Assembly (NCBI GenBank): GCA_011037195.1
Contig: JAAEAF010007673.1
Coordinates: 1 to 64,000, forward strand
Length of the DNA stretch: 64,000 bases
Direction: 5' to 3'
Source of the DNA: Triatoma infestans
Taxonomy: Eukaryota > Arthropoda > Insecta > Hemiptera > Reduviidae
Positions within the stretch are counted from its first letter, which is position 1; each line of letters starts with the position of its first letter. This document shows, piece after piece, positions 10,196 through 21,589 of this stretch. Under the pieces are notes generated by a model, which was given only the letters and a program-made list of their open reading frames with translations, was not told the DNA's origin and searched no databases. The translations under genes and the position numbers were made by a program.

Positions 10196-11749
10196 AGTGT
10201 GATCAATTCAAAGCAACATTACCTACATACATTCCTGTATGACAGAAATAAGCTGCCAAGAACAAGCGAAAGCACGCGCGTGAACAGGTTCATCTGCAGG
10301 AACTTGGGGGGGGCGGCCACACAGGAAAGAAACAATGTCAAAAGAGGAAATGGCACGATTGGAAAAAGATTGAGATATCCTGCTATCTTAAACAATTCAT
10401 ATAATTAGACTTGAACCCTCTACAGAACCTTCCCATCACAGAACCTCCCCCCCCCAGAACCCTTTAAAATAAATGTTCCTAGAAAAGTTTCAAATATAGA
10501 TTCATCTAGCAGCACACTTCCGTGATACATTTCAATCGAAATCTTCTTGTCAAATGCGAGGGTGATACCTAGATGGAATAACAAGTTTAAACTTCTTGCA
10601 ATTTTTTTTATTTTTCTGCTTACACACCGTTTTTCATACTCAGACGGGAACTCAGAACTTATATTTCCGGTGAAAACTGAATCTCGATAATTTGTTGCAA
10701 TCTCAATACTAAACAATTGTAACAATAAAAGAATGTAAAAAAATAAATATTAATAGAAATATTATGATTATGAATCTAGAAATATGTTTAAAATTAACAT
10801 AAACAATGTTATATACGTGTAAAAAAACTGTTTCTTAAATCAGTGAGAGAAAAACAGCAATAAAAAAAAGAAAAAATGGGAAAAAATATTAAACTTCTGT
10901 CATGTAAAGTAACAATATGAACAGGACGGCCATTAATAGTTCGTTGTTTATGTGTTAAGTATGTTTTGTTATTTCTTTTTCTTCCAAGAAATGTATATGG
11001 TACATTGAAAGAAACATGACTCTTGCAGATTTTTTTTTTGCCTCCCTACACTGCAATAAGAATAAAAAAAAAAAAAAAAAAATACATTGCAGAATTTACA
11101 AGATAGCCCCGGTGGGTGTAGTATATCGTACATTGTGTATACAAATAAGATAACTTAACATGGGAAACAGTTGAGGTCGTAAGCCTTTACTTACACGTTC
11201 TACACCCACTTTCAAGTCCTCTCACTAACGTTGGCAAGATAAACTTAAGTACTTTTGAAGTACTCTACCAAGAAAGAAAAAAAAAAGTATGGTACTTAGT
11301 TCAATGCAATGGAACTACCATTTATTCACATAAAATTTTATTTTAATATACAAAACATTTGTAAATATGTAAATATAGGGTTGGTTTTATTTTATTTAGA
11401 TGCATAATGTAATTTGTAAGAAGATACTTTTTGACTTTATGAGAAAAATCTTAAAAATTTATGTTATTCCTTCTAATACGATAATGTACTGTGCAAACAA
11501 ATAAAAGATGTTAATAATTTTCTTAGCTAAAAGTTATATTAAATATTTATATCTGAGAAGGTATACCGTGTTCTATAACAATGCATAATGGTGATTATGA
11601 TAAAGGGGCATAGCAACACAACAGATGTGGCCATTATCTTATGGAGCAACATCATTTGGTATGATTTTCATTGTAAGTTGGATATTTATAAAGATACGAA
11701 CAAAAATATAGTAATCTTTCTCTCTCTCGTTCTCCCTCTCCGTATACGC
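10196..11749. other. AT-rich stretch with decayed family R piece
   Basis: 10410-10710 is a worn minus-strand family R copy: ACTTCCG, a GGTGATACCTAGATGGAAT block, and TTTCCGGTGAAAACTGA at its end. The rest, including A-runs near 11057-11080, shows no gene or RNA. Confidence 0.5.
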
Positions 11750-12244
11750 CCCCCCGCCCCAGTGGCGTTACAGCTCTCTACTAAGCAGATTATAAGACAA
11801 GGAATAGGGGGAAGGAATGTGGCCAAATTCTTTAAAAAACAGGCTGCCTTGAAGGCATTTTCCTCATAACAAGTAGTCTCACGTCTGCCTAACGATCGTA
11901 ACCGAAGTGGGTGTTCTGAATAAACTGACACTCGCATGGGTGCCGGGACATATAGGGTTTTTGGACAATGAGAAGGCGTATGCTCTAGCGAGGGAGGTCT
12001 TGAAGGATATTTATGACATTTATATAGTTTTAGTTTTTATAGTACTGCGGTTCGTCTAGAAGCCTGACCAAAACTTCTATCAAAGGTTGGTATAGAAGAA
12101 CAGCGGCTGCGAATGGTGGGAGAGAACACCAGAACAGAGGTAGGCAAAACTCTTCATTAAGAAACACTTGCCTAAATTTACCAGACACCTATTAAAAGAT
12201 TGAGTGGTGAATTGAGCCGGGATGATGTAAGGATACTACTCGGT
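11750..12244 (+). pseudogene. R1/LOA-like LINE RNase H fragment, 5' piece
   Basis: Plus-strand frames give RQGIGGRNV and QAALKAFSS (the SDSQAAL block of RNase H, damaged), then after frameshifts LAWVPGHIGFLDNEKAYALARE, EWWERTPEQR and AKLFIKKHLPKFTRHLLKD. The order matches the ORF at 3312-5267. It is cut at 12244 by the LTR-like insertion, and the same LINE resumes at 13093. Confidence 0.75.
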
Positions 12245-13092
12245 ATAATGGGTTTGAGAAGGAGAAAAATTGGGTTAGATAGATAAATGAACTAGAAGTA
12301 AAGCAGAACACTTTATAATAGAAAATTACCATAAACTGCCTGGACTTCACAATAAAATATATAATATGATAGTGAGGTTGAGAAAGGTTGTTGATGCTTT
12401 GTGACTGCTGTATGAACTGTGCTGCAAGACTGTCGGTAGACTTTCCCGTAGCTATATTTAAACATTTTCCCCCACTCTAGTTTGGCCTAAGCTAGAGAGT
12501 TGTAGTGGAAGAAATAAAATGCAAAAATAAATAGTTTTAAAAAATATTTCAAGTGAAATAATTTTGGCAAAAATAATGTATTTTAGAGTCAGGGGTACTG
12601 TAATTTAAGGTCATTGCTATTAGGGAGACAAAGGCACAAGTATCCGTTAAATTAATACAATGCCACTTGGCCAACTGTTTTTGTAGAGAAGGCATTCTTT
12701 CGGATAGTCTGCATTCTGCTTTCAAAGCCAGAACACTTGCTTCAGGAATCGCTCTATAAAAATCAGTGCCACCTTAAGTTTGAAACATAAGAGTATTGCA
12801 TTTAATCTAGATAAATACTTAATTTCATAAACATAATAGTTGTGATATTGTAAAATATTTAAATATCTTTAAAAGTAATATATTTAATTTAATCTACCAG
12901 TTTTTTCTTAATTATTCTTATTACCAATACTTCTCCCTTAAACATATATACTTAAAGCCCCTTTACAAAACCGCTCACGCTACAAACTACAACAACTCAA
13001 CACATCCAAAACATTCAGAGTAATCCTGTCAAATTTTATCTCTCTCTCTCTCTCTCTGCTATGGATCATCCCTCTCTTCGGATCCTATTACA
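12245..13092 (-). mobile_element. LTR-like unit (family D), split by family E
   Basis: Ends match the units at 6480-7105 (ATAATGGG at one end, GGATCCTATTACA at the other). Without the nested 12501-13016 insertion it is ~330 bp. It sits inside a LINE RNase H gene. Flanks CTCGGT and GTGGGC could be an eroded duplication, but this is weak. It carries a (TC)n run near 13038-13062. Confidence 0.6.
12501..13016 (+). mobile_element. LTR-like unit (family E) with target duplication
   Basis: 516 bp starting TGTAGTGGAAGAAA and flanked by a perfect 5-bp duplication, AGAGT (12496-12500 and 13017-13021). The boundary can also be read as TG...CA with GAGT duplicated. The 3' part contains CCCCTTTACAAAACCGCTCA. 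Other copies: 23250-23800 and the block 24045-25075. No coding capacity. The TG start, small duplication and size suggest a solo LTR, but no internal region was seen. Confidence 0.6.
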
Positions 13093-13430
13093 GTGGGCCT
13101 ACTAAAAGGGCATTGTAGGCTGAATAGCCAAATGCACCAGCTAGTATTTGCGGACTACGCGATGTGCCGATTCTGAAAAGGCCGAGGAAGAAACTCTGGT
13201 ACACATTCTTTGTGAGTGTACCGGCCTGATGAGGACAAGGTTTCTTCAACTAGGAGTAAGCAATGCCGAAGCCATGAGCTTCATGACGGAGCCATTTTCA
13301 GTTTTGCTATGCCTTGTTAGAAGGGCAGAGCTGCAGGACGTACTATATTAATTGAGGATTCACAATAGACCTCCAAGTGTAGGTCGCGATGGAATGAGGC
13401 CCACCCACCTCCTTTTCAATCTAATCTAAT
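13093..13430 (+). pseudogene. R1/LOA-like LINE fragment, 3' piece
   Basis: Continues the LINE interrupted at 12244: VGLLKGHCRLNSQMHQL, then CRF, a TGA where the second knuckle Cys is expected, then KAEEETLVHILCEC and FLQLGVSNAEAMSF, stopping at ~13351. The 3' UTR ends in a TCTAATCTAATC tail near 13430. It resembles the last ~80 residues of the ORF at 3312-5267. Confidence 0.8.
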
Positions 13431-14809
13431 CTTACATCCCTTCTTGATACTTTTGCTTGATGTATCGAGAGCAAATATTGCCGGAGAAAATGTTTCCGGT
13501 AATGTTTTTTTTTGCTTAAATAAGAGAAAGGTGTTTATAAAAATTTGGTTCCACATTTGTATATTGAACTAACATTTCGTTTTAGTAATTCGTGTTTTTT
13601 TTTTACTTTCTCTTAGTTTATGAACTATTTATAATAAGCATATTATTTCTGTTTCAATCTTAGGTTTTACTCTTTTATGCAAGCTCACAAGTTATGTTGT
13701 TTTTTTGTTTTTTTTTTATTGAAATTACAAATATGTAACACAATTAAATCCAGTTTCATACTGATCTTACATCAAATTGTAATTCTAACTAAAAGATAGT
13801 TTAAAAAAGTTTATTTCTACCTGAAATTTAACATATTAAAAAGAAACTGAATTTGATAGCATTTTATAAAGAAAAGAGCCTACCAAAAATCCAGTCATAA
13901 ATCATTTTTTGGAACATCTTTTTAGTTTAATAAAAACCAATATAAAATAACGTGAGATTAAGATTAACAATTTTATAGCCCCATTAAATAATTTACTGGC
14001 CAAGAAAAAAAAAAAAGAACATTAATAATTGAACAATTTCAAGAATGAAATGTTTATAAAAATGAAGTATTTCATTAAATTATTTATGTTATTCTCTAAA
14101 GGAGATAGGGATTTATTATTTATTGAAGATAGGAAACGAACTATAAATATAAGAACTACAATCTTAACAATAGATGTTGTTAATTAGACTGTAATAATTA
14201 TTGTATCGTTTTATATTTATGTTTTATTGTTTGCGTATTGTGCGTATGTTTATTTATTATATTTAATGAATAATTAATCAAAGTTATAAATGAACATTTT
14301 TTTTTTTTCCAATTGTAATTAATTATAAAATATATTTATGAATGTCAAATTAACGAATTATAAAACATTAGAAGTAACTACAAAATATTCATTAATTATT
14401 GTTTGTCCAAATCTTTATTTAATATTCTAAATAAGGATTAATTATTATTGTTTATCTAATTAAATCTAATTTATTCATTTTAAATCAATGAAATGGTAAT
14501 TAAAAAAAATAAAATCCTTTGTAAAATAAAAGAGTTTCTTTTCTTACTACCAAATTTTGACATAACTATTTAATAATTTTCCTAAAAAAAAGCTCAGAGA
14601 GCTTAAGAGAAATTCCGATAAAATCAGAATTTCGAAAATTTAACATGATCGTCTATATTTTCTCTCACAGTGTTGAGATAACGTAAAAATTTTATCTAAA
14701 ATATTCACACAACTCTCTCTCTCTCTCTCTCTTAGAATTCTAATTTGGGCACATTTTTTTCAAAAAAAAAAGGTAAATAAATTAAATATTATCAAGTCCA
14801 AGTAATAGA
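13431..14809. other. AT-rich stretch without recognised gene
   Basis: Long T- and A-runs and a (CT)n run at 14706-14730. No protein, RNA gene or family member is recognised. Confidence 0.6.
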
Positions 14810-14811
14810 GA

Positions 14812-15485
14812 ATGATTTCAAGCGAAGTGTTTGGCTGGATGCTTACCAGAAAATCTAGGGTCGTCCAGACACTTACACATGCTCTAAAGCAAGACAGGGA
14901 CAGATATCTAAAGTTCTATAGCAGCATCAAAGACAACGAAAACATTTTTAGCAGAGAGAGGAAAAATTTAACCGCCAAATCGTTAGGGTATATGCATACA
15001 GCTCTAAAGAAGCGACAGAAAGTGATTCGTAGAGTTGAAAGAGGGCATATCCGAGTTCCGTTGTGGTTTGTTGGGGAGTGAGACAACAGAAATCCGTTTT
15101 TTTGTGAAGTAGGTGTTAAAACTGGCGCGAAGAATTACCAAGAGGATTTTATATTAGAACTCGTTGTAAAACCTCTAAGCTGAAGCCTATTTTTTTAAAT
15201 ACTCAGCAAGATTCAGTTCCTGGCCATAAGACGAGGTCCAATAGTGATTGCATGTTCCTGTGTTTATTAGAGCTGTAGATTGGCCTTCAGGAAACCTCTG
15301 GAGCTCAGTCCACTGGACTTAAGTAGGTGGTCACATTTTGAGAGAATAGCTTGCCACTGAACAACCTAAAAGAGTATGGGCAGCTCACAATTATCTACTG
15401 GAAATTCTGCGTAATCCGACCGATGATTGGCCAAAGAGACTTACACATTGCTGGAGGTGGACATATTGAATAGTTTTTTGTTTTA
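14812..15485 (+). pseudogene. mariner (maT-like) transposase relic
   Basis: An 89-codon frame starting at 14812 contains LTAKSLGYMHTALKKRQK, which resembles the DNA-binding to catalytic linker of mariner-type transposases. After 15081 other frames give VGVKTGAKNYQEDFILELVVKPL, QQDSVPGHKTRS (the usual QQDSAPAHK catalytic block) and a final AGGGHIE-like end (family: GGHFE). Several frameshifts and stops. It would have been a DDD/E transposase for cut-and-paste at TA. No terminal inverted repeats were located. Identification rests on the QQDS and GGH blocks in the right order. Confidence 0.65.
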
Positions 15486-15684
15486 ATTGTTCTTGAAGTT
15501 GTTACTATTTGTTCCCAAATAAAAGTTTTGTTTCATTTTAAACAAATAAGTTATATCTCCTATTTTTACCTTTACCAGTGTTTAAGGTTGAACTAGATGT
15601 AAATGACTCTTTCGGCTGCCAGATCTTGACCGAAATCTCCGGCGGATTCCCTGTGTGAAGAAGTGTCTACTTTCCTGAGATTTT

Positions 15685-16521
15685 TACTTTCTCTTATTCC
15701 TAGTAAGAGGAAGTACTGTAATCGTGCCAAATTTTTGATATCGAGTTTTCACCGGAAATATCCGTTTGAGATCCCCCTCTGTTAAAAAAAGTGGTTTTAA
15801 CAAATGGACTGTGTGTGTATGTATGTATGATGTGAACAGCATAGCTCAAAAACGAAAAATCGCAGAAAGTTCAAACTTGATATTCCGTTTGGGTATCATC
15901 ATGGAATCCGACAGTAGGTCAGCGGTTAAAATTCCTCAACCGGAAGTACCACTTTACTGTGTGTTTTTCTTTAGTTTTTTGCAATTTTCTCGAAAATGGC
16001 TCCAACGATTTTGTTTAAACTTAATGTATCAAATACGCTTACAATGATCTATAATTTTTATTTGAAACATTTCTCGGGGAAAGAGCATTTAAGGGCAATT
16101 TTAGGGGAGGGGTGTGGGTGGGTTGTCCTTTAGAGTGCTGTTTCAGGTTACTATGCAATTCTGTCACCTAAATAATAAAGAGCTACACATATAAAGAGCT
16201 ACAACTTCTATTTCCTGGTGAAGTCATTTAAGGGGGCTTTTGGGGGGAGAGGTGGGGTTATGTTTTTCTCTAAAGTGCTAACATAGTTGATTATACAATT
16301 CTACCATCCAAACAAAATTAATTAAAAATAAATAGATGGCCAAAATTCCGAGTTTCAAGACAATTAGTAAACCGGAAGTGCGGTTTTACTGAACATTATT
16401 TTTTCAGTTTTCGACGAACTCCAACGAATTTCATCAAATTTGTATACAAACTCTGAAATTTATCAATTACAATTTTGGAAACTGGAGTAAGAGAAAGTTG
16501 TATAAGTGTTTCACACGAGAT
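15685..16521 (+). repeat. Family R copy, two-module form
   Basis: Starts with TTACTTTCTCTTATTCCTAG and AAGAGGAAGT, passes the GAGTTTTCACCGGAAATATC block and a GTGTGTATGTATG simple repeat, then AACCGGAAGTACCACTTTAC, and ends GGAGTAAGAGAAAGTTG plus TTTCACACGAGATTTTTT. It is ~140 bp shorter than full copies because part of the modular middle is missing. No coding potential beyond chance frames. Confidence 0.85.
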
Positions 16522-16557
16522 TTTTTTCGTTTTTGAATTAAGTTGTTCATTCTCTCA

Positions 16558-16597
<40 letters not shown>

Positions 16598-17661
16598 TAC
16601 ACACAGAGTAAGCTCTTAGTTAAGCTAAAAACACTGTTATGTAATGAGGTGATCACAAACCAAATATTTCCAGTGAATACTGAATTCCGTATTTTTGATA
16701 ATTAATATGCAAACACTTATACGGCATTAAGAGATAGTAAGAAATAATATCATTATAATTATTGAAAGGTATAATAAATGAAATGCGTGGAGACTTTCCC
16801 ATTAGTTTTTGAGTGTATAGAAGATAGATGTTTTGAAGAAGCTTAGTTATTAAATCAAGTTCAACTAGAGGAAGAGAGGAACTTCAGAACTTGTAGAGAG
16901 AGATGAACGCCTGCCGGTGTAGGTCAAGGTGTCTTCAAGGCCAGAAGTGTGTCCAGTTGTTAGTGCCGCTAACAGTTTTTAACTAGTGCTACTAAGCTAC
17001 CAGCAGCTTTTAAATAATATAAACAAGTATACAGAGTGAAGTATTGTTACAAAAACAACTATTGGGTTTTATTGTCGCGGATTATTTCATTTCAATTTTA
17101 TTTGTTACATTTTGATGTTATAGATTCGACTTACTTATATTTCCCAATTGCACTAATTTTTAATTGAAAATTTGTTTCCAAATGCTCATTTAAAGTTGAA
17201 AACTTTTTTCATTTTTCAGAGGATCTTCAAAACCTGTGTTTCTAGCAAAAATCCAATTTTGAAACTTTTATACGATTGCATTACTCCCTCTTATATCTAT
17301 TATACACAGTAAGAGAAAGTAAAAATTATGTAGAAAATGCAAATTGAAATTCCGTTTGTGTATCACCACAGCCTCTGACATATGGTTTCGTCCATAAAAA
17401 AATTCATCAATTGGGAATCATTATTAGAAAGACTATAGATTTATAGTTGTTTTTTGTAATTTTCTCAAGACCATTCTAATTATTATTCTAATATAATTCT
17501 AATTATATTCTAAATTTTATTAGTTTACTTATACACAGATAAGACTCGAGATCGAAAATTGAATACTTCCTCTGATTAGGAGTAGATGAGAAAGTAAAAA
17601 GTCCGATAAAAATATTGCTTTTAGGGTTAATAAAAAACAACTTTCTCAATTAATACTTTTT
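16522..17661. other. Unclassified stretch with microsatellite
   Basis: A TC then AC microsatellite occupies 16552-16606. 16780-17060 is less AT-rich than its surroundings and not homologous to anything else in the window. 17285-17600 holds scattered family R words (AGTAAGAGAAAGTAAAAA, AAATTCCGTTTG). No gene. Confidence 0.5.
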
Positions 17662-18610
17662 ACTTTCTCTTACTCCTAGTAAGAGGAAGTATTGTAATCG
17701 TGTCAAATTTTCGATATCGAGTTTTCACCGGAAATATCCGTTGAGTGTGTGTGTGTGTATGTATGTGAACAGCATGGCTCAAAAATGAAAAATCGTAGAA
17801 AGTTGAAACTTGATGTTCCGTTTAGGGGTCACCATGGGATCTGACTGTACGTTATCTGTCAAAATTCCTCAACCGGAAGTACCACTTTATAAGTTGAATT
17901 TTTTACTTTTTTGCATTTTCTCAAAAATAGCTCCGATGATTTTCTTTAAACTTAGTATATCAACCATACATACAAAGAGCTACAACTTTTATTTGAAACA
18001 TTTCTCCAGGAAAATGCATTTAAGGGCCTTTTGGGTGAGGGGTGGGGTTAGGTTTTCATCTAAAGTGCTATTTCAGTTTATTAGATAATTCTGTCATCTA
18101 AATAATGTTGATTAAAATTAAATATGTTGTTGAAATTCCGAGTTTGAAAAAATCGGATAACCGGAAGTGCGTTTACTTTACCACTTTACTACATGAAAAC
18201 TTTTTTCTCTTTTTCGCCAATTCTCAAAAATGGCTCCGACGATTTTCTTGAAACTTACTACATAAACTAAACATGCAATGATCTACATCTTTTAATTGAA
18301 ATATTTCTCTGGGAAAATTTATTTAAGGGCACTTTTAGGGGAGGGGTGAGGTTATATTTTTCTCTCAAGTGCTATCACAGTTGATTATACAATTCTATCA
18401 TCCAAACAAAATTATATAAATAAATACATGGCCAAAATTCCGAGTTTCAAGAAATTAGTAAAACCGGAAGTGCGCTTTTACTGAACAGTTTTTTTTTCAG
18501 TTTTCGACGAATCTCATTAAATTTGGTACACAAATTTTATAAAAGCTGTCAATTATAATTTGGAGAACTGGAATAAGAGAAAGTTGTGTGAGTATTTCAC
18601 ACCAGATTTT
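17662..18610 (+). repeat. Family R copy, full-length
   Basis: One of the cleanest copies, 949 bp. It starts TACTTTCTCTTACTCCTAGT (self-complementary with the following AAGAGGAAGT) and ends AATAAGAGAAAGTTGTGTGA then TTTCACACCAGATTTTTT. The middle holds three related modules, each with a GGAAGTRC word, a CTCAAAAATGGCTCCGACGA word (worn in module 3), an ACATTTCTCNRGGAAAAT word and a GGGGAGGGGTG word. A GTGTGT microsatellite lies near the start. Confidence 0.9.
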
Positions 18611-19099
18611 TTATAATATCCAAGGCCAAGATCGAGCTCAGTACCGCAATACAATGCAGCATAGCTGTCCCATTCTAACCACTCTGCTATCGCGGCGCTG
18701 CACTAACTAACGGGGCTATGTAAAATGCATGTATGATTCCCGAATTTGTATTTTGTAAATAAAATTGTTGGTTAGTATTTGTGAGAATCACACTCATTAT
18801 TTTCTCCTTTAACATTATGAAAGGAAGGTGCATTAACGTGCATAATTTATATAAAGTGTAAAAGCATGAAAATAAAAAATGTAAAAAAAAACAGAAATGA
18901 ACCCCCTCTCCTCTGTTTAATATAGTCACGATGTTGCAGCATACCTGGCAATAATGGCAAAGGTGAACAATTATTTTAATATATTTATTCTAACTTTAAC
19001 AATTGGTACTGCAACAATGTAATGTACGTACGTTTATATTTATAAAAGTCGACTTAACAGAACTATCCAATTAGTATAACTAATGTAGAAACGAAAAAA
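18611..19099. other. Short unclassified stretch with tRNA-like piece
   Basis: 18630-18715 read on the minus strand contains GCGATAGCAGAGTGGTTAGA, similar to a tRNA A box, and may be the head of a tRNA-derived SINE. The B box is not clear. Nothing else is recognised. Confidence 0.35.
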
Positions 19100-19930
19100 A
19101 AAATTGTAGAACCTAAAACTTGATATTCCGATAAGTACCATGACTAATTAAGACAATAACGCTTCCGTCGAAATCCACAACCGGAAATGCAACTTTGCTG
19201 GATGCTTTATTTTTTGTGTAAAAGGATTCAACTACTAACAAATCGATTATTTTTTCCGTAATAGCCTGCTTGATATTGTGGTCATCGATTGATTTCGGGC
19301 ATTCGTCCATGTTCAGGATATCTTAATAAACAATGTGATATCATAGATTTGCATAAGGGAAATCAGTTTACTTACACATTTATCAGAATAACTATAGAGA
19401 AATTCCTGTCACATCTCTTTGAAGCAATTTTCTGGGGAAATTATTTTTTTAGGGGACTCGCGGGGGAGCTGCCTTAAGTTTTCCTCTAAAGACTAGTTTC
19501 AATGTAGTGTATGGTTCTTCTAGCTTCTACCGCCTGTATAATATAAAGGTACATTAAAAGTGTAGCTAGAAACTCCAACTTTTACGGAGTAGAGTTTTTC
19601 TCTGAATTTTCTCTAAAACGGACCTAAGATCTTCTACTTTAAATTGTTGTAAATTACATTGGAGAACTTGGGGTAGAACCGTGCTGAAAAAAGTGAAAAA
19701 AAATGTGCATAAATTGATACTTCTGATGGAGGAATTTTGACAACTTACTGTCAGATTCTATGGTGATTCCTAAAACGGAATTTCAAGTTTGAACTTTCTG
19801 TGATTTTTTTTAGTTTTTGAGCTTTGCTGTTCACATACATACATACCCATACACACACTCACAGACTAATTTCTAAAAACCTCTTTTTTGGTAACAAGGT
19901 ACTCCAAAACCGGGTATGCTTTCTTTTCTG
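19100..19930. repeat. Decayed family R pieces hit by Penelope-type fragment
   Basis: 19100-19200 and about 19370-19660 are a worn plus-strand R copy (ACTTGATATTCCG, CCGGAAATGC, TTTTCTGGGGAAATT). 19690-19930 is a worn minus-strand R piece (GAGGAATTTTGACAACTTAC, CATACATACATACC). Between the first two, 19245-19365 is a Penelope-type piece with a degraded hammerhead-like segment on the minus strand (GTGGTCATCGATTGATTTCG). It appears inserted in the older R copy. Confidence 0.55.
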
Positions 19931-20045
19931 GAGTTAGTAATTCTGTTTCTTTCTATATAGATCTTAAAAGTAGCTGAGAAGCCACTATATCTTTTTTCTG
20001 TGAGACCCATTGCTTGTTTTGCAGTATTGTATCATATTTTGTAGT

Positions 20046-20949
20046 CTAAGACTTGGGCGGGGGTGGTCGGTCCAAGGATCAGCACTCGGAACCCATGGGT
20101 AAATTTCCCAGCATCTTCCAGGCGGAGATATACGCTATTGAAAGATGTGCACAATTTAACCTCGATAGAGGATGTAGGAACCAGGAGATTGTCATCCTTT
20201 CCGATAATCAAGCAGCCATTAGAGCATTGAGTGCATCAGTCATCAACTCTAAAATGATCTGGGAATGCCTAGATAAACTTAATAACCTAGGCAGGAGGAA
20301 CAAAGTTGTGCTTTGGTGGGTGCCGAGGCATTTTGGCATTGAAGGGAATGAGATGGCCGACGCCCTGGCCAAGATAGGCGCTACGACCCCACTTCTGGGG
20401 CCGGAACCTTTTTGTGGTATTAGCGACCAGTTTCTGTTAGAGGAACTTAGGAAGGAGGAGGAGACGAAGAGATCTCAACTCTGGTACTCCCTCCCCGGGT
20501 TGCGGCAGGCCAAGATCTGCTTGGGAAATTATAACCAACGGAGGTCGGAGGCCTGCATTGGATTGAGCAAGAACAAGCTCCGCGTACTTACGGGTTTCCT
20601 CACGGGGCATTGCCGACTTAGAGGACACCTGGTGAAGCTGGGTTTGGAAAGTGACAGCTCATGCAGATTCTGAGGGGCTCTACATCTCCTAACAGGCTGC
20701 GAGGCTGCCACTCAGAGAAGATTCAAGAACCTGGGTAGCTACCAAGTGGAAGAGGGGGATATACCCTCTCTAGAGCCTGTCAGGGTAGTGGGATTCCTCA
20801 GGGATCTCAAACTGATGGAAGTTTTGTACAACGGATGTTCAGCTGGGACATCTGCTCAGGTGCTGTGGGCAAGCATGCGGCACCCAAGGGGCACAGCACA
20901 ATAGACCGGAAAAGGTCGCAGTGCATTGGCCCCCCTTCAAAAAAAAAAA
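20046..20949 (+). mobile_element. 5'-truncated R1/LOA-like LINE insertion
   Basis: Begins abruptly inside the RNase H domain, runs through the C-terminal region and 3' UTR, and ends in an A-run at 20939-20949. The flanking 15-bp duplication is perfect, so the insertion is relatively young. Typical dead-on-arrival LINE copy. Confidence 0.9.
20053..20880 (+). pseudogene. LINE RNase H and C-terminal region
   Basis: Open from the truncation to 20673: FQAEIYAIERCA, LSDNQAAIRALS and WWVPRHFGIEGNEMADALAK give the RNase H core, although the normal GH of WVPGH reads RH. Then GPEPFCGI, GLRQAKI and LRVLTGFLTGHCRLRGHLVKLG. At 20670 a TGA falls where the second Cys of CRFC is expected. Beyond it the same frame continues with GALHLLTGCEAA and PSLEPVRVVGFLRDLKLMEVLYN. 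The protein would be the LINE ORF2 C-terminus. With no reverse transcriptase domain it is non-functional. Confidence 0.85.
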
Positions 20950-20964
20950 ATCATATTTTGTAGT

Positions 20965-21546
20965 TTTTTTATTCCCCACGCAACTGAGAATATCTGATTC
21001 AACTTTTCACTCAGGAGTACAATGAATAGTACTAGATAGATATGGCTCTAATAGATATGTCAAACGATTGTCCACTTTGTTTGTTTTTTTTTACACATTA
21101 AATATTTTGTAAAGTTACTAGTAATGGTGGGGTAGTATCTGGTATAACCGATTCTGCACCATGACGACGCTGTTCGTTCGTTGTATATAGGTTATCAATG
21201 TGATGTAAAAAAAAAAACTGTTCTACTCCATGTATATGGCCATGTAACTCATGTGAAGAATTGGAGATTATTGACCAAGAAGTTCCAAAAAAAAAAAGAT
21301 TTCGTCAATGTGATTCCCATCATGTTGTATCCATAAGTTGCAACCTTTATGTGTGACTTGCATGGGGCCCCTAAGTACTTTCTGTAGCCAGAAAAACAAG
21401 GTATTATGACTTCTCCGGGAATGGATTTAACCACAGTATCAGATAGCCAAGCTGTTTGAGAATTTGCATATATACCGTAACAATGCAAAATTGACTTTCC
21501 AGGTTTGAAAAAGAACGAGTATAAGTACCCTCAATAAAAGATTCTG
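20965..21546. other. Unclassified stretch
   Basis: AT-rich with homopolymer runs. No protein, RNA gene or family member is recognised. It is the sequence between two independent LINE insertions. Confidence 0.55.
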
Positions 21547-21555
21547 GATCAAACA

Positions 21556-21589
<34 letters not shown>

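Larger units (their letters stand above)
20031..20964. repeat. 15-bp target duplication flanking LINE
   Basis: ATCATATTTTGTAGT occurs at 20031-20045 and at 20950-20964, exactly bounding the LINE and its A-tail. A perfect 15-bp duplication is the hallmark of target-primed reverse transcription. Confidence 0.95.

Noticed and set aside
16475..16705. 76-codon frame rich in Ser-Leu and His-Thr repeats
   Set aside because: Produced by the TC/AC microsatellite and the end of a family R copy.
17810..18088. 92-codon frame; similar frames at 29377, 32587, 50824 and 63008
   Set aside because: These similar predicted peptides all come from the same family R module. Frames differ by shifts between copies and no codon constraint is visible, so they are repeat sequence, not a protein family.
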